Source of the DNA: an uncultured Latescibacterota bacterium
GTDB lineage: Bacteria; Latescibacterota; UBA2968; UBA8231
Direction of reading: 5' to 3'
Length of the DNA stretch: 64,000 bases
Assembly: GCA_951813615.1 (NCBI GenBank)
Contig: OX638377.1
Span: 2,108,001-2,172,000, forward strand
A program made the translations under genes and the position numbers. The notes below the pieces were generated by a model that made no database searches, was not told where the DNA came from, and saw only the letters and a program-made list of their open reading frames with translations. Every line of letters begins with the position of its first letter. The first letter of the stretch is position 1. Positions 42,319 through 50,318 of the stretch are shown one piece after another.

Positions 42319-43776
42319 CTAAGAAGCATAGAGAGCGAATAGTTTGGCGCGGTCCAGATACACTTTGACCTTGAGCCCCCCTCGCATCTGTGAGACCATC
42401 TTCTGTTCGAGGCCGCCCGCTTTGCTCCCGTCTGCGTCTTGCGGAGCTCCTTTCCATTGTATCTGGTATTCTGTCTCATTGCCCGAGAAGGGTATGCAAT
42501 CGTCGCGGCCAAAACCCGGCACGACCCGGTCAAACGGATCGACGAGTTCCACCTGCAGTGAGCCGTCGCTCGCGTCGGCGTTGATCCACAATGCATGGGG
42601 ATCAATGTTCAGTGGAACCGTGGTCACAACCCCTTGAGCGTCCGTTTTCAGACAGACTAGGCGGTCCTTTTCGATCTTCGCCAGATTGATTCCCCGCTGG
42701 GTTTCCTCGCCGCCGCGTGGAGGCTCGCCGTGCAGATCGTTCGAGCCGCCGTGATAGACCCAGATCTCCTCGCCTAGGACAAAAGGGGCGTGCGGGGGAT
42801 AGACGGAGCCACAGTCATAGCTGCCTTGGGGACCCCAGAGCAGGATGGGTTCGCGGTTGCCCGCTCGATGCCAGGTCCGGCCGTCCTTTGAATAGGTCAA
42901 CTGAACGTCCATCTGGTTCATCCATGCGGGCATCCAATCTTCGATCTGGTTCTGGGCGATCCACCCCTCGTAGAGCGTGTGAAACACGGACAGGAAGCCG
43001 ATGCGCAAGTCGCGATACGCCAGCGAACTCATGCCGTAAAACTCGTGGTCCTGAGGGGGGTCGAGTTCATCGGGGGCGACGATGATCTGGCGCGGGGTCC
43101 AGTTTTCAAAATCATCGCTCTCGGCCATGCAAATGATGCGCACGTTGGGCCGGCCTCGCAGATAAACGACGTAGCGGTGGATTTTGGCATCCCAATAAGC
43201 GACTAGATGGGTATCTGATCCCTCGGGAATGACGGGGTTGAGCCAGTGTCGGGGCACGTCCCAATGGATCCCGTCGGCCGAATACGCCACGCAGACCGGC
43301 TGGACAATGCCGGCGAATATCATGTCGCCGCTCTGGAACATGAAGAGCATCTTGTAGCGCTTGGCTGGATCGGTTTCAATGGGGTCTTTCATGACGCCGG
43401 TCCCAGCTCCCCACCTGAAAAATGGAAAGACTAGGTTATTCTCTTTGCTACCGCCATCCTCGAAGAGGTTGAGGACGGGTTTTTCCCAGTGGATCCCGTC
43501 TTGGGAGACGGCGTAAGCCAGTCCGTCCGCCTGGTCGCCGCGCTCGTCGCTCAATTTGCGGCCCACACCGTACCACATCTTGAAGATGTTCTCGTCGTCG
43601 TCGTACATGACGTTGATGTAGCTGCCGATTAGCCATTCCTCTTCCCAGGCTTGATCTTTCTCGATCAGTGGTTTTGGCGAAACCTTCTTGGCGGGGACGA
43701 CCCCTTTTATGACATTGTCGAGACTTTCGATAACCGCATCATCAATGAACAAAAAGGCCGATTTCTCATCCGTCAT
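42319..43776 (-). CDS. GH43/GH32/GH130-like five-bladed propeller protein
   Basis: The 485-aa protein starts at the ATG whose first base is 43776, with GAGGAG eight bases upstream; an in-frame ATG at 43818 lacks one. Repeated blade motifs are visible: MWYGVGR, YAVSQDGIHWEKP, AYSADGIHWDVP and TYSKDGRTWHRA, each pairing an Asp-Gly turn with a conserved HW. This pattern is typical of five-bladed propeller glycosidases and phosphorylases. There is no signal peptide, so an intracellular oligosaccharide enzyme is likely. A perfect 8-bp palindrome lies about 34 bp upstream. Confidence 0.7.
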   Translation of the reverse strand: MTDEKSAFLFIDDAVIESLDNVIKGVVPAKKVSPKPLIEKDQAWEEEWLIGSYINVMYDDDENIFKMWYGVGRKLSDERGDQADGLAYAVSQDGIHWEKPVLNLFEDGGSKENNLVFPFFRWGAGTGVMKDPIETDPAKRYKMLFMFQSGDMIFAGIVQPVCVAYSADGIHWDVPRHWLNPVIPEGSDTHLVAYWDAKIHRYVVYLRGRPNVRIICMAESDDFENWTPRQIIVAPDELDPPQDHEFYGMSSLAYRDLRIGFLSVFHTLYEGWIAQNQIEDWMPAWMNQMDVQLTYSKDGRTWHRAGNREPILLWGPQGSYDCGSVYPPHAPFVLGEEIWVYHGGSNDLHGEPPRGGEETQRGINLAKIEKDRLVCLKTDAQGVVTTVPLNIDPHALWINADASDGSLQVELVDPFDRVVPGFGRDDCIPFSGNETEYQIQWKGAPQDADGSKAGGLEQKMVSQMRGGLKVKVYLDRAKLFALYAS

Positions 43777-43809
43777 ATTGTTGCTCCTCGTGAAGCGCCG
43801 GCAACATTG

Positions 43810-43829
43810 TGTCGCCAATACTGGCGACA
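43810..43829. promoter_or_regulatory. Perfect inverted repeat, operator candidate
   Basis: TGTCGCCA at 43810-43817 is followed by a 4-nt centre (ATAC) and its exact complement TGGCGACA at 43822-43829. It lies in the 146-bp gap upstream of the propeller gene and is not followed by a T-run on either strand. That fits a repressor site better than a terminator. Confidence 0.45.
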
Positions 43830-43922
43830 GACCGCTCCAGCACTAATGGTAGCAGGGTTGTCTCAGTATGAGTTTTTCCCCTGCTTTTCTCAACACCTAT
43901 TCCTAGCTGGCAGACCGGGAAG

Positions 43923-44750
43923 CTACAGAGCGTCTGTAGTCCAGGTCACGGAGGGTGGATTGACACCGTATTGTTCGGACCAGTCGATCAATGCTTGGGG
44001 AGGGTCATCGACATTGAGATAGCCGCCCAAGAGCTGCCAGTCGATGTCGTTGGTCGTCCGCTGCAATACCTGTTGGTCTGGTGGATCGAGGTATTGATCC
44101 GTCTTCATCCAGCGGTAGGCGTAGCCGTAGATTATCACCTTGGAGGTGCGCTGGCTCAAATTGGGGGCGGCCGTGTGGAACGTGCGGTTTTCAAAGAGAA
44201 TGGCATCGCCAGCGCGCAAGAGCGGATCAACCACCGTCGGCGGATCGACCGCACCCGTGGGAATGGTTAGGGGTGTCTCATTGAGGTGTGTGCCTCGGGC
44301 CATCATGGTCATGCCGGAGTTGGGTTCGGCAAAGTCGGTCAGGCAGTAGCACACCTTTACGCCGATACGCGGCAAGCCGGCTTGTCCTAGGTCCTCGGCA
44401 ATGCCAATATCGCGATGCCAGCCGCGCCTCGGCTCTGTGGTATGTGGATCTTGGGGCTTTTTGTAGATCACCGAGGCCGAGTGGAGATGGATATTGGGCG
44501 AGAGTAACTGCACGACTAGGGGAACGGTGGCCGAGTTAGAGACGAGTTGGTCGAACGCTTCCTCCTGGACGACGCCCTGGCGCAATTGCATCTGAAGCTC
44601 CGCTGGATCGTCGAGGAACGATTGCAGCAAGCGATCGCTTGCGTCGGTCAGGCAGGCCACGGTTGCAGCATCGATGACTTGTGGGACAATGAGAAAGCCG
44701 TCGGCTTCAAATGCGCGGCGCTGCGCGTGGGTCAATTGGACGAATTGCAT
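43923..44750 (-). CDS. Phytanoyl-CoA dioxygenase (PhyH) family protein
   Basis: The 275-aa Fe(II)/2-oxoglutarate oxygenase has metal ligands His112 and Asp114 (WHRDIG) and His192 (RTFHTAAPN), with Arg201 placed to bind 2-oxoglutarate. The N-terminal pattern LTHAQRRAFEADGFLIVPQVID is typical of the family. GGGGAAAC precedes its ATG. Such enzymes hydroxylate small carboxylic or sugar-derived metabolites and are greatly expanded in sponge-associated and marine uncultured bacteria. The substrate is unknown. It is probably co-transcribed with the propeller enzyme downstream on the same strand. Confidence 0.85.
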   Translation of the reverse strand: MQFVQLTHAQRRAFEADGFLIVPQVIDAATVACLTDASDRLLQSFLDDPAELQMQLRQGVVQEEAFDQLVSNSATVPLVVQLLSPNIHLHSASVIYKKPQDPHTTEPRRGWHRDIGIAEDLGQAGLPRIGVKVCYCLTDFAEPNSGMTMMARGTHLNETPLTIPTGAVDPPTVVDPLLRAGDAILFENRTFHTAAPNLSQRTSKVIIYGYAYRWMKTDQYLDPPDQQVLQRTTNDIDWQLLGGYLNVDDPPQALIDWSEQYGVNPPSVTWTTDAL

Positions 44751-44857
44751 TGTTTCCCCGAGTTGAATCTATGGTTAGATCATCGGCATTCTGCTCGCCG
44801 AGAAAATAGGGCGTAATTACCCCTCAACCAACTTTTCCTCAAGAGGAGGACATCAAG

Positions 44858-46000
44858 ATGAAAATCACGGCCATCAAAACCTTCATGGGGCTATTCAGCG
44901 GCCGCAACCGCGGGCTGATCAAGGTCGAAACCGACGAGGGCATCCACGGCTGGGGCGAGGCGTATTCCATTGGCCCCGACCGGTCGATAGAACCCATTGC
45001 CGACTATATCTTCGAAATGATCAAGGGCGAAGACCCGCGCCGCATCGAGTACATCATGCTCAAACTCACCCAGCAATTCCGCTTTCCCCCCGGCGGCGTT
45101 GGCCTAGCGGTGAGTTCGGCCGTTGACCACGCCCTGTGGGACATCTCCGGCAAGGCCGCTGGCCTGCCGGTGTACATGCTGTTGGGCGGTTCCTGCCGCG
45201 ATCGGGTTCGCGTGTACCAGGGGGCAGGTGGCCGCGACGGCGAGGAGACGGCCAACAGCGCCCAGCGCCTCAACGAAGAGTGGGGTTTTACGGCCTTCAA
45301 GCTCAGTCCGTTCCGGCTTAGCCCGGACGTCGACCGCTGGGGGCGCATTTGCGCGGAGGCGGCCAAATACTTTGAGGAGATTCGCCAGCATGCGCCCGCG
45401 GACTTTGAATTTGCCTTTGATCCCCACGCCAAGATTTTCGAGCCGGTCCGCGCCTTGCAGTTGGCCAATGCGCTGGCGCCTTACGACCCCTACTTCTACG
45501 AAGAGCCTTTGCGTCCTGAGCATACCGCTGCTTGGGCGCGGCTGCGCCAGCAGATGCAGATCCCTTTGGCCACCGGCGAGTGCCTGTACACCCGTTGGGA
45601 ATTTCTCGACCTGATGGCGGCCCAAGCCGTGGACATCATCCAGCCGGATGTGTGCGTGTGCGGCGGCCTGCTCGAAATGCGCAAAATCGCCGCGATTGCC
45701 GAGGCCCACTACGTCACTATAGCACCGCACAACCCCATGGGGCCGGTGGCCACTGCGGTCAACGTGCACTTTGCGGCGGCCACGCCCAACTTCAAAATTC
45801 TGGAGTACATTTCGCCTTTGAGCAACGAGTGGAAGGACTGGGTAGACGATCCCTATCTGCCCAAGGACGGCTACCTCGAACTGCGCGACCGACCGGGCTT
45901 GGGCATTGATGTAAACGAAGACGCCATCAGCGAAGACCGATACGTCCACTGGCAGCGCACCTGCCCGGTGCGGCCGGATGGATCGACTGGGTACATTTGA
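44858..46000 (+). CDS. Enolase-superfamily (mandelate racemase/MLE-like) sugar-acid dehydratase
   Basis: The 380-aa protein has a capping domain (1-120, VETDEGIHGWGEAYSIG) and a barrel domain. The expected metal ligands are visible: Asp188 (FAFDPHAKI), the acid of YFYEEPL (215/216) and Glu241 (ATGECLYT). His291 in APHNPMGP fits the catalytic His of galactonate-dehydratase-like members, and His190 may be the second catalytic residue. The reaction is probably abstraction of an alpha-proton from a sugar acid followed by water loss. AGAGGAGG precedes ATG 44858. Its 3' end converges with the next gene, 4 bp away. Confidence 0.9.
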   Translation: MKITAIKTFMGLFSGRNRGLIKVETDEGIHGWGEAYSIGPDRSIEPIADYIFEMIKGEDPRRIEYIMLKLTQQFRFPPGGVGLAVSSAVDHALWDISGKAAGLPVYMLLGGSCRDRVRVYQGAGGRDGEETANSAQRLNEEWGFTAFKLSPFRLSPDVDRWGRICAEAAKYFEEIRQHAPADFEFAFDPHAKIFEPVRALQLANALAPYDPYFYEEPLRPEHTAAWARLRQQMQIPLATGECLYTRWEFLDLMAAQAVDIIQPDVCVCGGLLEMRKIAAIAEAHYVTIAPHNPMGPVATAVNVHFAAATPNFKILEYISPLSNEWKDWVDDPYLPKDGYLELRDRPGLGIDVNEDAISEDRYVHWQRTCPVRPDGSTGYI

Positions 46001-46004
46001 GCCG

Positions 46005-47072
46005 CTAGCGCACCACGACTTGCCGCACTTTGACGCGGTGCGCTGTGCCCTCTGGGCCTTGGACGGTGAGCACGACCGTGTATCCCCCGGCTTCTTTGTA
46101 CTGGTGTATGGGATGTTGTTCGGCAGAAGTAGTGCCATCGTCAAAATCCCACGACCAAGAGGTGATGGTGCCGTGGGAAAGGTCTTTGAAGGCCACTAAT
46201 CTGCGGTCCATGTCCAGCACTTGGAATTCCCACTGCGCTTCGAGTGGCTTGCGAAAACGGCTCGCGAGCGGCATGAGCCGAAAGGCGCACAAATTGGAGG
46301 CGTCTGAGTCCATGCGGGTCTCGTGGGAGAGGTTCCAGAAGCCTTCGTACGAGCTGTTGCTCTCGTCGTAGTCGAGCACGGCCCACGACAGGCCGATGAG
46401 GGTGTTTTCTACCAGCTTGGACACCACTGCTCGCTCGGGTCCTTCATAGGGGGCGTAGTCAAAAGGGGTAATCCAAAATTCGAGCACCAGCCGGCCGCTC
46501 TCGCCCTCGGCAAAATCGTAGGAGTACGCGTGGTTGGCGTAGGGCAACCGACCGATCCACGGCTGGCAGCCCCAGACAAAAGCCCAGTCGCGGCCCTCGC
46601 CTGGCGGCGTGAAAATATGGTAATTCTGCGCGTGCACTCCCTTGAACGCAAAGTGGCTGTCCCACTCATCCAACTGGGGGTTGTGTATGTTGGGACCACC
46701 CGAGCGGTCCGCATCGACGGCGACTTCAAAAATGTCCCCGCGACGATAGTGCATGTTCCAGTAGTCATCGCGGGCTTCGTAGAGGAAGTAGAGCCGGTTC
46801 AGACCATTGACCCAGCCCACCCGCACGGCGACGTCTAGGTCTTCCAGATCGTGGTTGGTGCCCTTGCCCTTGACGGTTTCCGCGAGTTCCTCGGTGCCAA
46901 TTACATAGGATTCGGGTACGATCTCCCAGTCGTCGGTTTGCCCATCGATGCGAGGTATCATAGTGGGAGGGAACTGGAAGATTGCGAACTCTTTGTCGGG
47001 GCGTTCGAGTGCGAATGCAGGAGCAAGGGTTAGCAGAGCTAGTCCTAGGAATCCAGTCAGATTTCGCTTCAT
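46005..47072 (-). CDS. Secreted sugar-binding-like protein with C-terminal PKD domain
   Basis: The 355-aa product starts at the ATG with first base 47072 (GGAGGAT upstream), giving a signal peptide MKRNLTGFLGLALLTLAPAFA. The N-terminal 240 residues match the CBM9/DOMON-like pattern of the gene at 9258: PRIDGQTDDWEIVPESYV, TVKGKGTNHD, AVRVGWVNGLNRLYFLYEARDD. The last 85 residues form a PKD domain with SWSWDFDDGTTSAEQ and GGYTVVLTVQG. It is predicted to be exported and to bind glycan. It lies divergently from the ABC binding-protein gene, with which it may be co-regulated. Confidence 0.72.
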   Translation of the reverse strand: MKRNLTGFLGLALLTLAPAFALERPDKEFAIFQFPPTMIPRIDGQTDDWEIVPESYVIGTEELAETVKGKGTNHDLEDLDVAVRVGWVNGLNRLYFLYEARDDYWNMHYRRGDIFEVAVDADRSGGPNIHNPQLDEWDSHFAFKGVHAQNYHIFTPPGEGRDWAFVWGCQPWIGRLPYANHAYSYDFAEGESGRLVLEFWITPFDYAPYEGPERAVVSKLVENTLIGLSWAVLDYDESNSSYEGFWNLSHETRMDSDASNLCAFRLMPLASRFRKPLEAQWEFQVLDMDRRLVAFKDLSHGTITSWSWDFDDGTTSAEQHPIHQYKEAGGYTVVLTVQGPEGTAHRVKVRQVVVR

Positions 47073-47096
47073 GTTGGGATATCCTCCAAGATGAAA

Positions 47097-47156
47097 TGCA
47101 ATTTGCTGTTGTGGGCTTAGTATTCTACCTATTTTGACTGCTGGCGAAAAATTGCA
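47097..47156. promoter_or_regulatory. Separated inverted repeat in a divergent promoter region
   Basis: TGCAATTT (47097-47104) and its complement AAATTGCA (47149-47156) flank a 44-bp core between two divergent genes. On the minus strand the core also contains TAGAAT, a plausible -10 box. A dimeric regulator bridging both halves could control the secreted protein and the importer together. Confidence 0.3.
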
Positions 47157-47200
47157 CGACATCCAATGTTCGCAACCTACCCAAGTGAGAAAGTGCTTTT

Positions 47201-48460
47201 ATGACGATTCCGAACGGTGCGACTCGTCGCCTCTTCACGTGGATATTGCTGGTCCTCGGTGCGGTCTGGTCCGGCTGCGCCGACGTTCCCGATGACGGGG
47301 ATGTGGTTTTGAAGATCGTCTGGATGGGGCCTGAACTCGAAACTTACGGGATATGGAAAGCGGGGTTTGAGGCGGAACATTCCGGCGTGACCATTGAACA
47401 GCAATACGTCTCCTATGACCAAGGGCCGACGTTTTACAATACCATGATCCAGGGCGACAACCTGCCCGATCTGGGTTTTCTGTTCATGGGCATGATACCC
47501 GAATATGCGGAGCGGGGCGTGTTGGAGCCGCTCGATGCTTTTATGAGTGCTGCCGAGCGTGCAGCGTGGATTGACGTCGCCCTGGGCGCGGGTGAGTACA
47601 AGGGAAAGACCTATGGGGTACCGCTGGTGGGGGCCAACCGGACGCTCTACGTGCGCCGGGATTGGATGCAGAAGGCGGAAGTACCCGAAGATCCGACGAC
47701 GTGGGAGGGGGTCCGCGCGCTGGCGAATGCGCTCAGCCGGCCGCCGGAGCGCTATGGGTTTTGTATCGGTGCCGGCCGGCAGAAACACCTGATGCAGGAT
47801 CAGATCGCAATGATGTGGGGGTTTGGGGCCCACTTCTTCGACCGAGAAGGCAAGCTAGCGATCAACAGCCCTCAAGCCATTGCTTACGTCGAGTTTTTGA
47901 CCAATATGCACCTTTTGGACCAAGTCATGCCTCCGGGCATTTTGAACTTGAATGCTAACGAATGTTATGCCGAAATGGCCGCGGGCAAGGTGGGGATGTT
48001 GTTCAGCGGACCATGGCAGGACCAGATGTGCCGGGATGCAGGCGTTGAATGCGAGCCTTTGATGATCCCAGACGGCGAGGATCGCAAGATGCTGCTCATC
48101 GTCGATGTCTTTGGCATGTTTTCCACTTCGCAGCACAAAGACCTAGGGTACGAATTTATGCGCTTTATCCAACGCTTGGAAAATCGCCGGTTGATCGATA
48201 TGGAAGTAGGGGGTGTACCCATGACGAAGAACGTGGCCGACGATTCCTACTACCAGTCGATCCCGATACAGAATTATCAGGCGCAAAGAAAGTTGCTGCA
48301 ATTGACGCCCAAACATCCAGAATGGACCAAGATCCAAGATGGCTGGGGCGAGGCGATCCAGATGGTTTTGGCGGGCACGGCGACACCTGCCGAGGCGCTC
48401 AACACCGTGTACGATCGCTTGATGAAGGAATTGGAAAACCCGGCGCTGCCCATGCCTTGA
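47201..48460 (+). CDS. ABC transporter sugar-binding lipoprotein
   Basis: The 419-aa protein has a lipoprotein signal ending VWSGC (Cys26) and a family-1 extracellular solute-binding fold: VLKIVWMGPELETYGIWKAGFEAEHSGVTIEQQYV, then LPDLGFLFMGMIPEYAERGVLEPLDAF and GKTYGVPLVGANRTLYVRRDWMQKAEVPEDP. Aromatic residues and carboxylates in the cleft suggest a sugar or oligosaccharide ligand. It is the first gene of a three-gene importer operon without an ATPase. Confidence 0.88.
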   Translation: MTIPNGATRRLFTWILLVLGAVWSGCADVPDDGDVVLKIVWMGPELETYGIWKAGFEAEHSGVTIEQQYVSYDQGPTFYNTMIQGDNLPDLGFLFMGMIPEYAERGVLEPLDAFMSAAERAAWIDVALGAGEYKGKTYGVPLVGANRTLYVRRDWMQKAEVPEDPTTWEGVRALANALSRPPERYGFCIGAGRQKHLMQDQIAMMWGFGAHFFDREGKLAINSPQAIAYVEFLTNMHLLDQVMPPGILNLNANECYAEMAAGKVGMLFSGPWQDQMCRDAGVECEPLMIPDGEDRKMLLIVDVFGMFSTSQHKDLGYEFMRFIQRLENRRLIDMEVGGVPMTKNVADDSYYQSIPIQNYQAQRKLLQLTPKHPEWTKIQDGWGEAIQMVLAGTATPAEALNTVYDRLMKELENPALPMP

Positions 48461-48497
48461 GGCCGCATTTTCGCACGGGAAATGTAGGGGAGTTATT

Positions 48498-49370
48498 GTG
48501 GAAAGAGAGAAACGTCGGCTGGCCTATTTTTACATTGCGCCAGCGGCCCTATGGCTGCTGCTGTTCATGGGATTTCCCATTGTCGAAATCCTCAAGACCA
48601 GTCTCTACCACACCTCCTACAAAGGGGAGGTCTTTGTGGGGGCGCAGAACTATACGGGCCTCGTCGGGGACGATATCTTTCTGCTGGTGCTCAAAAACAC
48701 GGCCGTGTGGACAGTGCTCGCCGTATTGATGAATGTGGGAGCGGGCTTGGCCGCTGCTCTATTGTTGAGTCGCAGTACGATCATCTGCGAATTGATCCGC
48801 AGTTCATTGATTCTCGCTTGGGCTACGCCGCTGGTAGTGGCGGCCATCGCCTGGAAGTGGATGTACAATGGCGAGTACGGACACCTCAATGCGTTGTTGC
48901 TGTCGCTGCATATCGTCGATCATCCCGTGCAGTGGTTGACGAGTGCTTCTACGGCGTTTGGCGGTGCCCTGTTCGCCCGGCTGTGGACGGCGTTGCCGTT
49001 TACTACCTTTGCATTCCTCTCGGCCTTGCAGTCCATTCCGGTCCATCTGTACGAGGCCGCCATTATAGATGGGACTACGGCGTGGCAGAAGTTTTGGTAT
49101 ATCACTGTACCCTTGCTCCGTCCGGTCGCGCTGGCGGTTTTGCTGATCAGTTTCATCTGGTCTTTCAACAGCTTCGTCTTCATCTACGTGATCACCGGGG
49201 GTGGGCCGGCCAACCAGACCCAGATCATGGTCACGGAGATCTTTCGCCGCGCCTTTGGCTATTTCAACTTTGGCCAAGCCAGCAGCATGGCCTTTTTGGC
49301 CTTCTTGCTGCTGGTCGCCGTCAGTTTTCTCCAGTGGCGTCTCTTCTACAAGGAAGAGGCTGAGTCGTGA
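48498..49370 (+). CDS. ABC sugar transporter permease, MalF type
   Basis: The 290-aa inner-membrane protein has six predicted helices. The EAA loop around 190-215 reads YEAAIIDGTTAWQKF and VPLLRPVAL. A GTG start at 48498 is preceded by AGGGGAG. The gene follows the binding-protein gene and overlaps the next permease as GTGA (49367-49370). Confidence 0.88.
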   Translation: MEREKRRLAYFYIAPAALWLLLFMGFPIVEILKTSLYHTSYKGEVFVGAQNYTGLVGDDIFLLVLKNTAVWTVLAVLMNVGAGLAAALLLSRSTIICELIRSSLILAWATPLVVAAIAWKWMYNGEYGHLNALLLSLHIVDHPVQWLTSASTAFGGALFARLWTALPFTTFAFLSALQSIPVHLYEAAIIDGTTAWQKFWYITVPLLRPVALAVLLISFIWSFNSFVFIYVITGGGPANQTQIMVTEIFRRAFGYFNFGQASSMAFLAFLLLVAVSFLQWRLFYKEEAES

Positions 49371-50203
49371 GATCCGTTTCCACACTGCCCGTCGCGCTGT
49401 TGCGCACCGCGCTTATGGCGGGGCTTGCGCTCTTTGCGCTCTTTCCGTTGTTGGTCGTCGCTGGCACCTCGTTAAAGACCATGGGGGAGGTGTTTCAATC
49501 GCCGGCGACGCTGATCCCGCGCGCGTTTGTATGGTACAACTACGTGGATATTTTTGTCCGCATTCCAATGGCGCGGCACCTGTTGAACAGTCTGTTCATT
49601 GCCTTGGCTGCGGTATTTTTCAACATCATTGTGGCGACCCCGGCGGCCTATGCCATGGCGCGCATCAAGTTTCGCGGCCGCGGTCTATTCGGCATGGGCA
49701 TCCTAGTGGTGCAGATGTTTTCACCGGTGATTGTCCTCATCCCCTTGTTTGAGATGATGAAAGCCCTACAGCTACTGGATACATACACGGCCTTGGTCTT
49801 GGTGAATACGGCGATAACCCTGCCGTTTTCCATCTGGATGTTGCGCGGGTTTTTCAAGAACATCCCCGAGGAATTGGAGGATGCCGCCATGATCGACGGC
49901 CTCTCGCGGACGGGGATGATCTTCAGAATCGCCCTGCCGCTGACGGCCCCCGGGCTGACGACTACGGCCATTTTCACCTTCGTCAGCGCTTGGAACGAAT
50001 TCATCTTTGCGCTGGTGCTGGTTTCCAAACGGACCATGCAGCCGATTACCATGGCACTCTATGCTTGGGAAAAAAACAACGTGGTGGAGTGGAATTATTT
50101 GATGGCCACCGCCGTGGTGGCGACGGTACCCACGATTTTGCTGTTCCTGTTGGTGAGAAAGCGGTTGACAGACGGTTTGATGTCGGGTGCGGTTAAGGCG
50201 TGA
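49367..50203 (+). CDS. ABC sugar transporter permease, MalG type
   Basis: The 278-aa inner-membrane protein has six predicted helices and the EAA motif EELEDAAMIDGLSRTG with ALPLTAPGL. It is translationally coupled to the MalF-type partner through GTGA. No ATPase gene follows; the complex must borrow an MsmX-like ATPase, such as one of those at 1090 or 4866, or one elsewhere. Confidence 0.9.
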   Translation: MRSVSTLPVALLRTALMAGLALFALFPLLVVAGTSLKTMGEVFQSPATLIPRAFVWYNYVDIFVRIPMARHLLNSLFIALAAVFFNIIVATPAAYAMARIKFRGRGLFGMGILVVQMFSPVIVLIPLFEMMKALQLLDTYTALVLVNTAITLPFSIWMLRGFFKNIPEELEDAAMIDGLSRTGMIFRIALPLTAPGLTTTAIFTFVSAWNEFIFALVLVSKRTMQPITMALYAWEKNNVVEWNYLMATAVVATVPTILLFLLVRKRLTDGLMSGAVKA

Positions 50204-50318
50204 GGAGAATTTTTTTACACCGCTGTGCTTTAGCTCCTCTTTTGCTACCTTCCTCTTGCCCTAATTCTCTGCTTAGATATATCTATGGTATGCGCAAGAC
50301 GTTCAAATTGGTAAGGTC

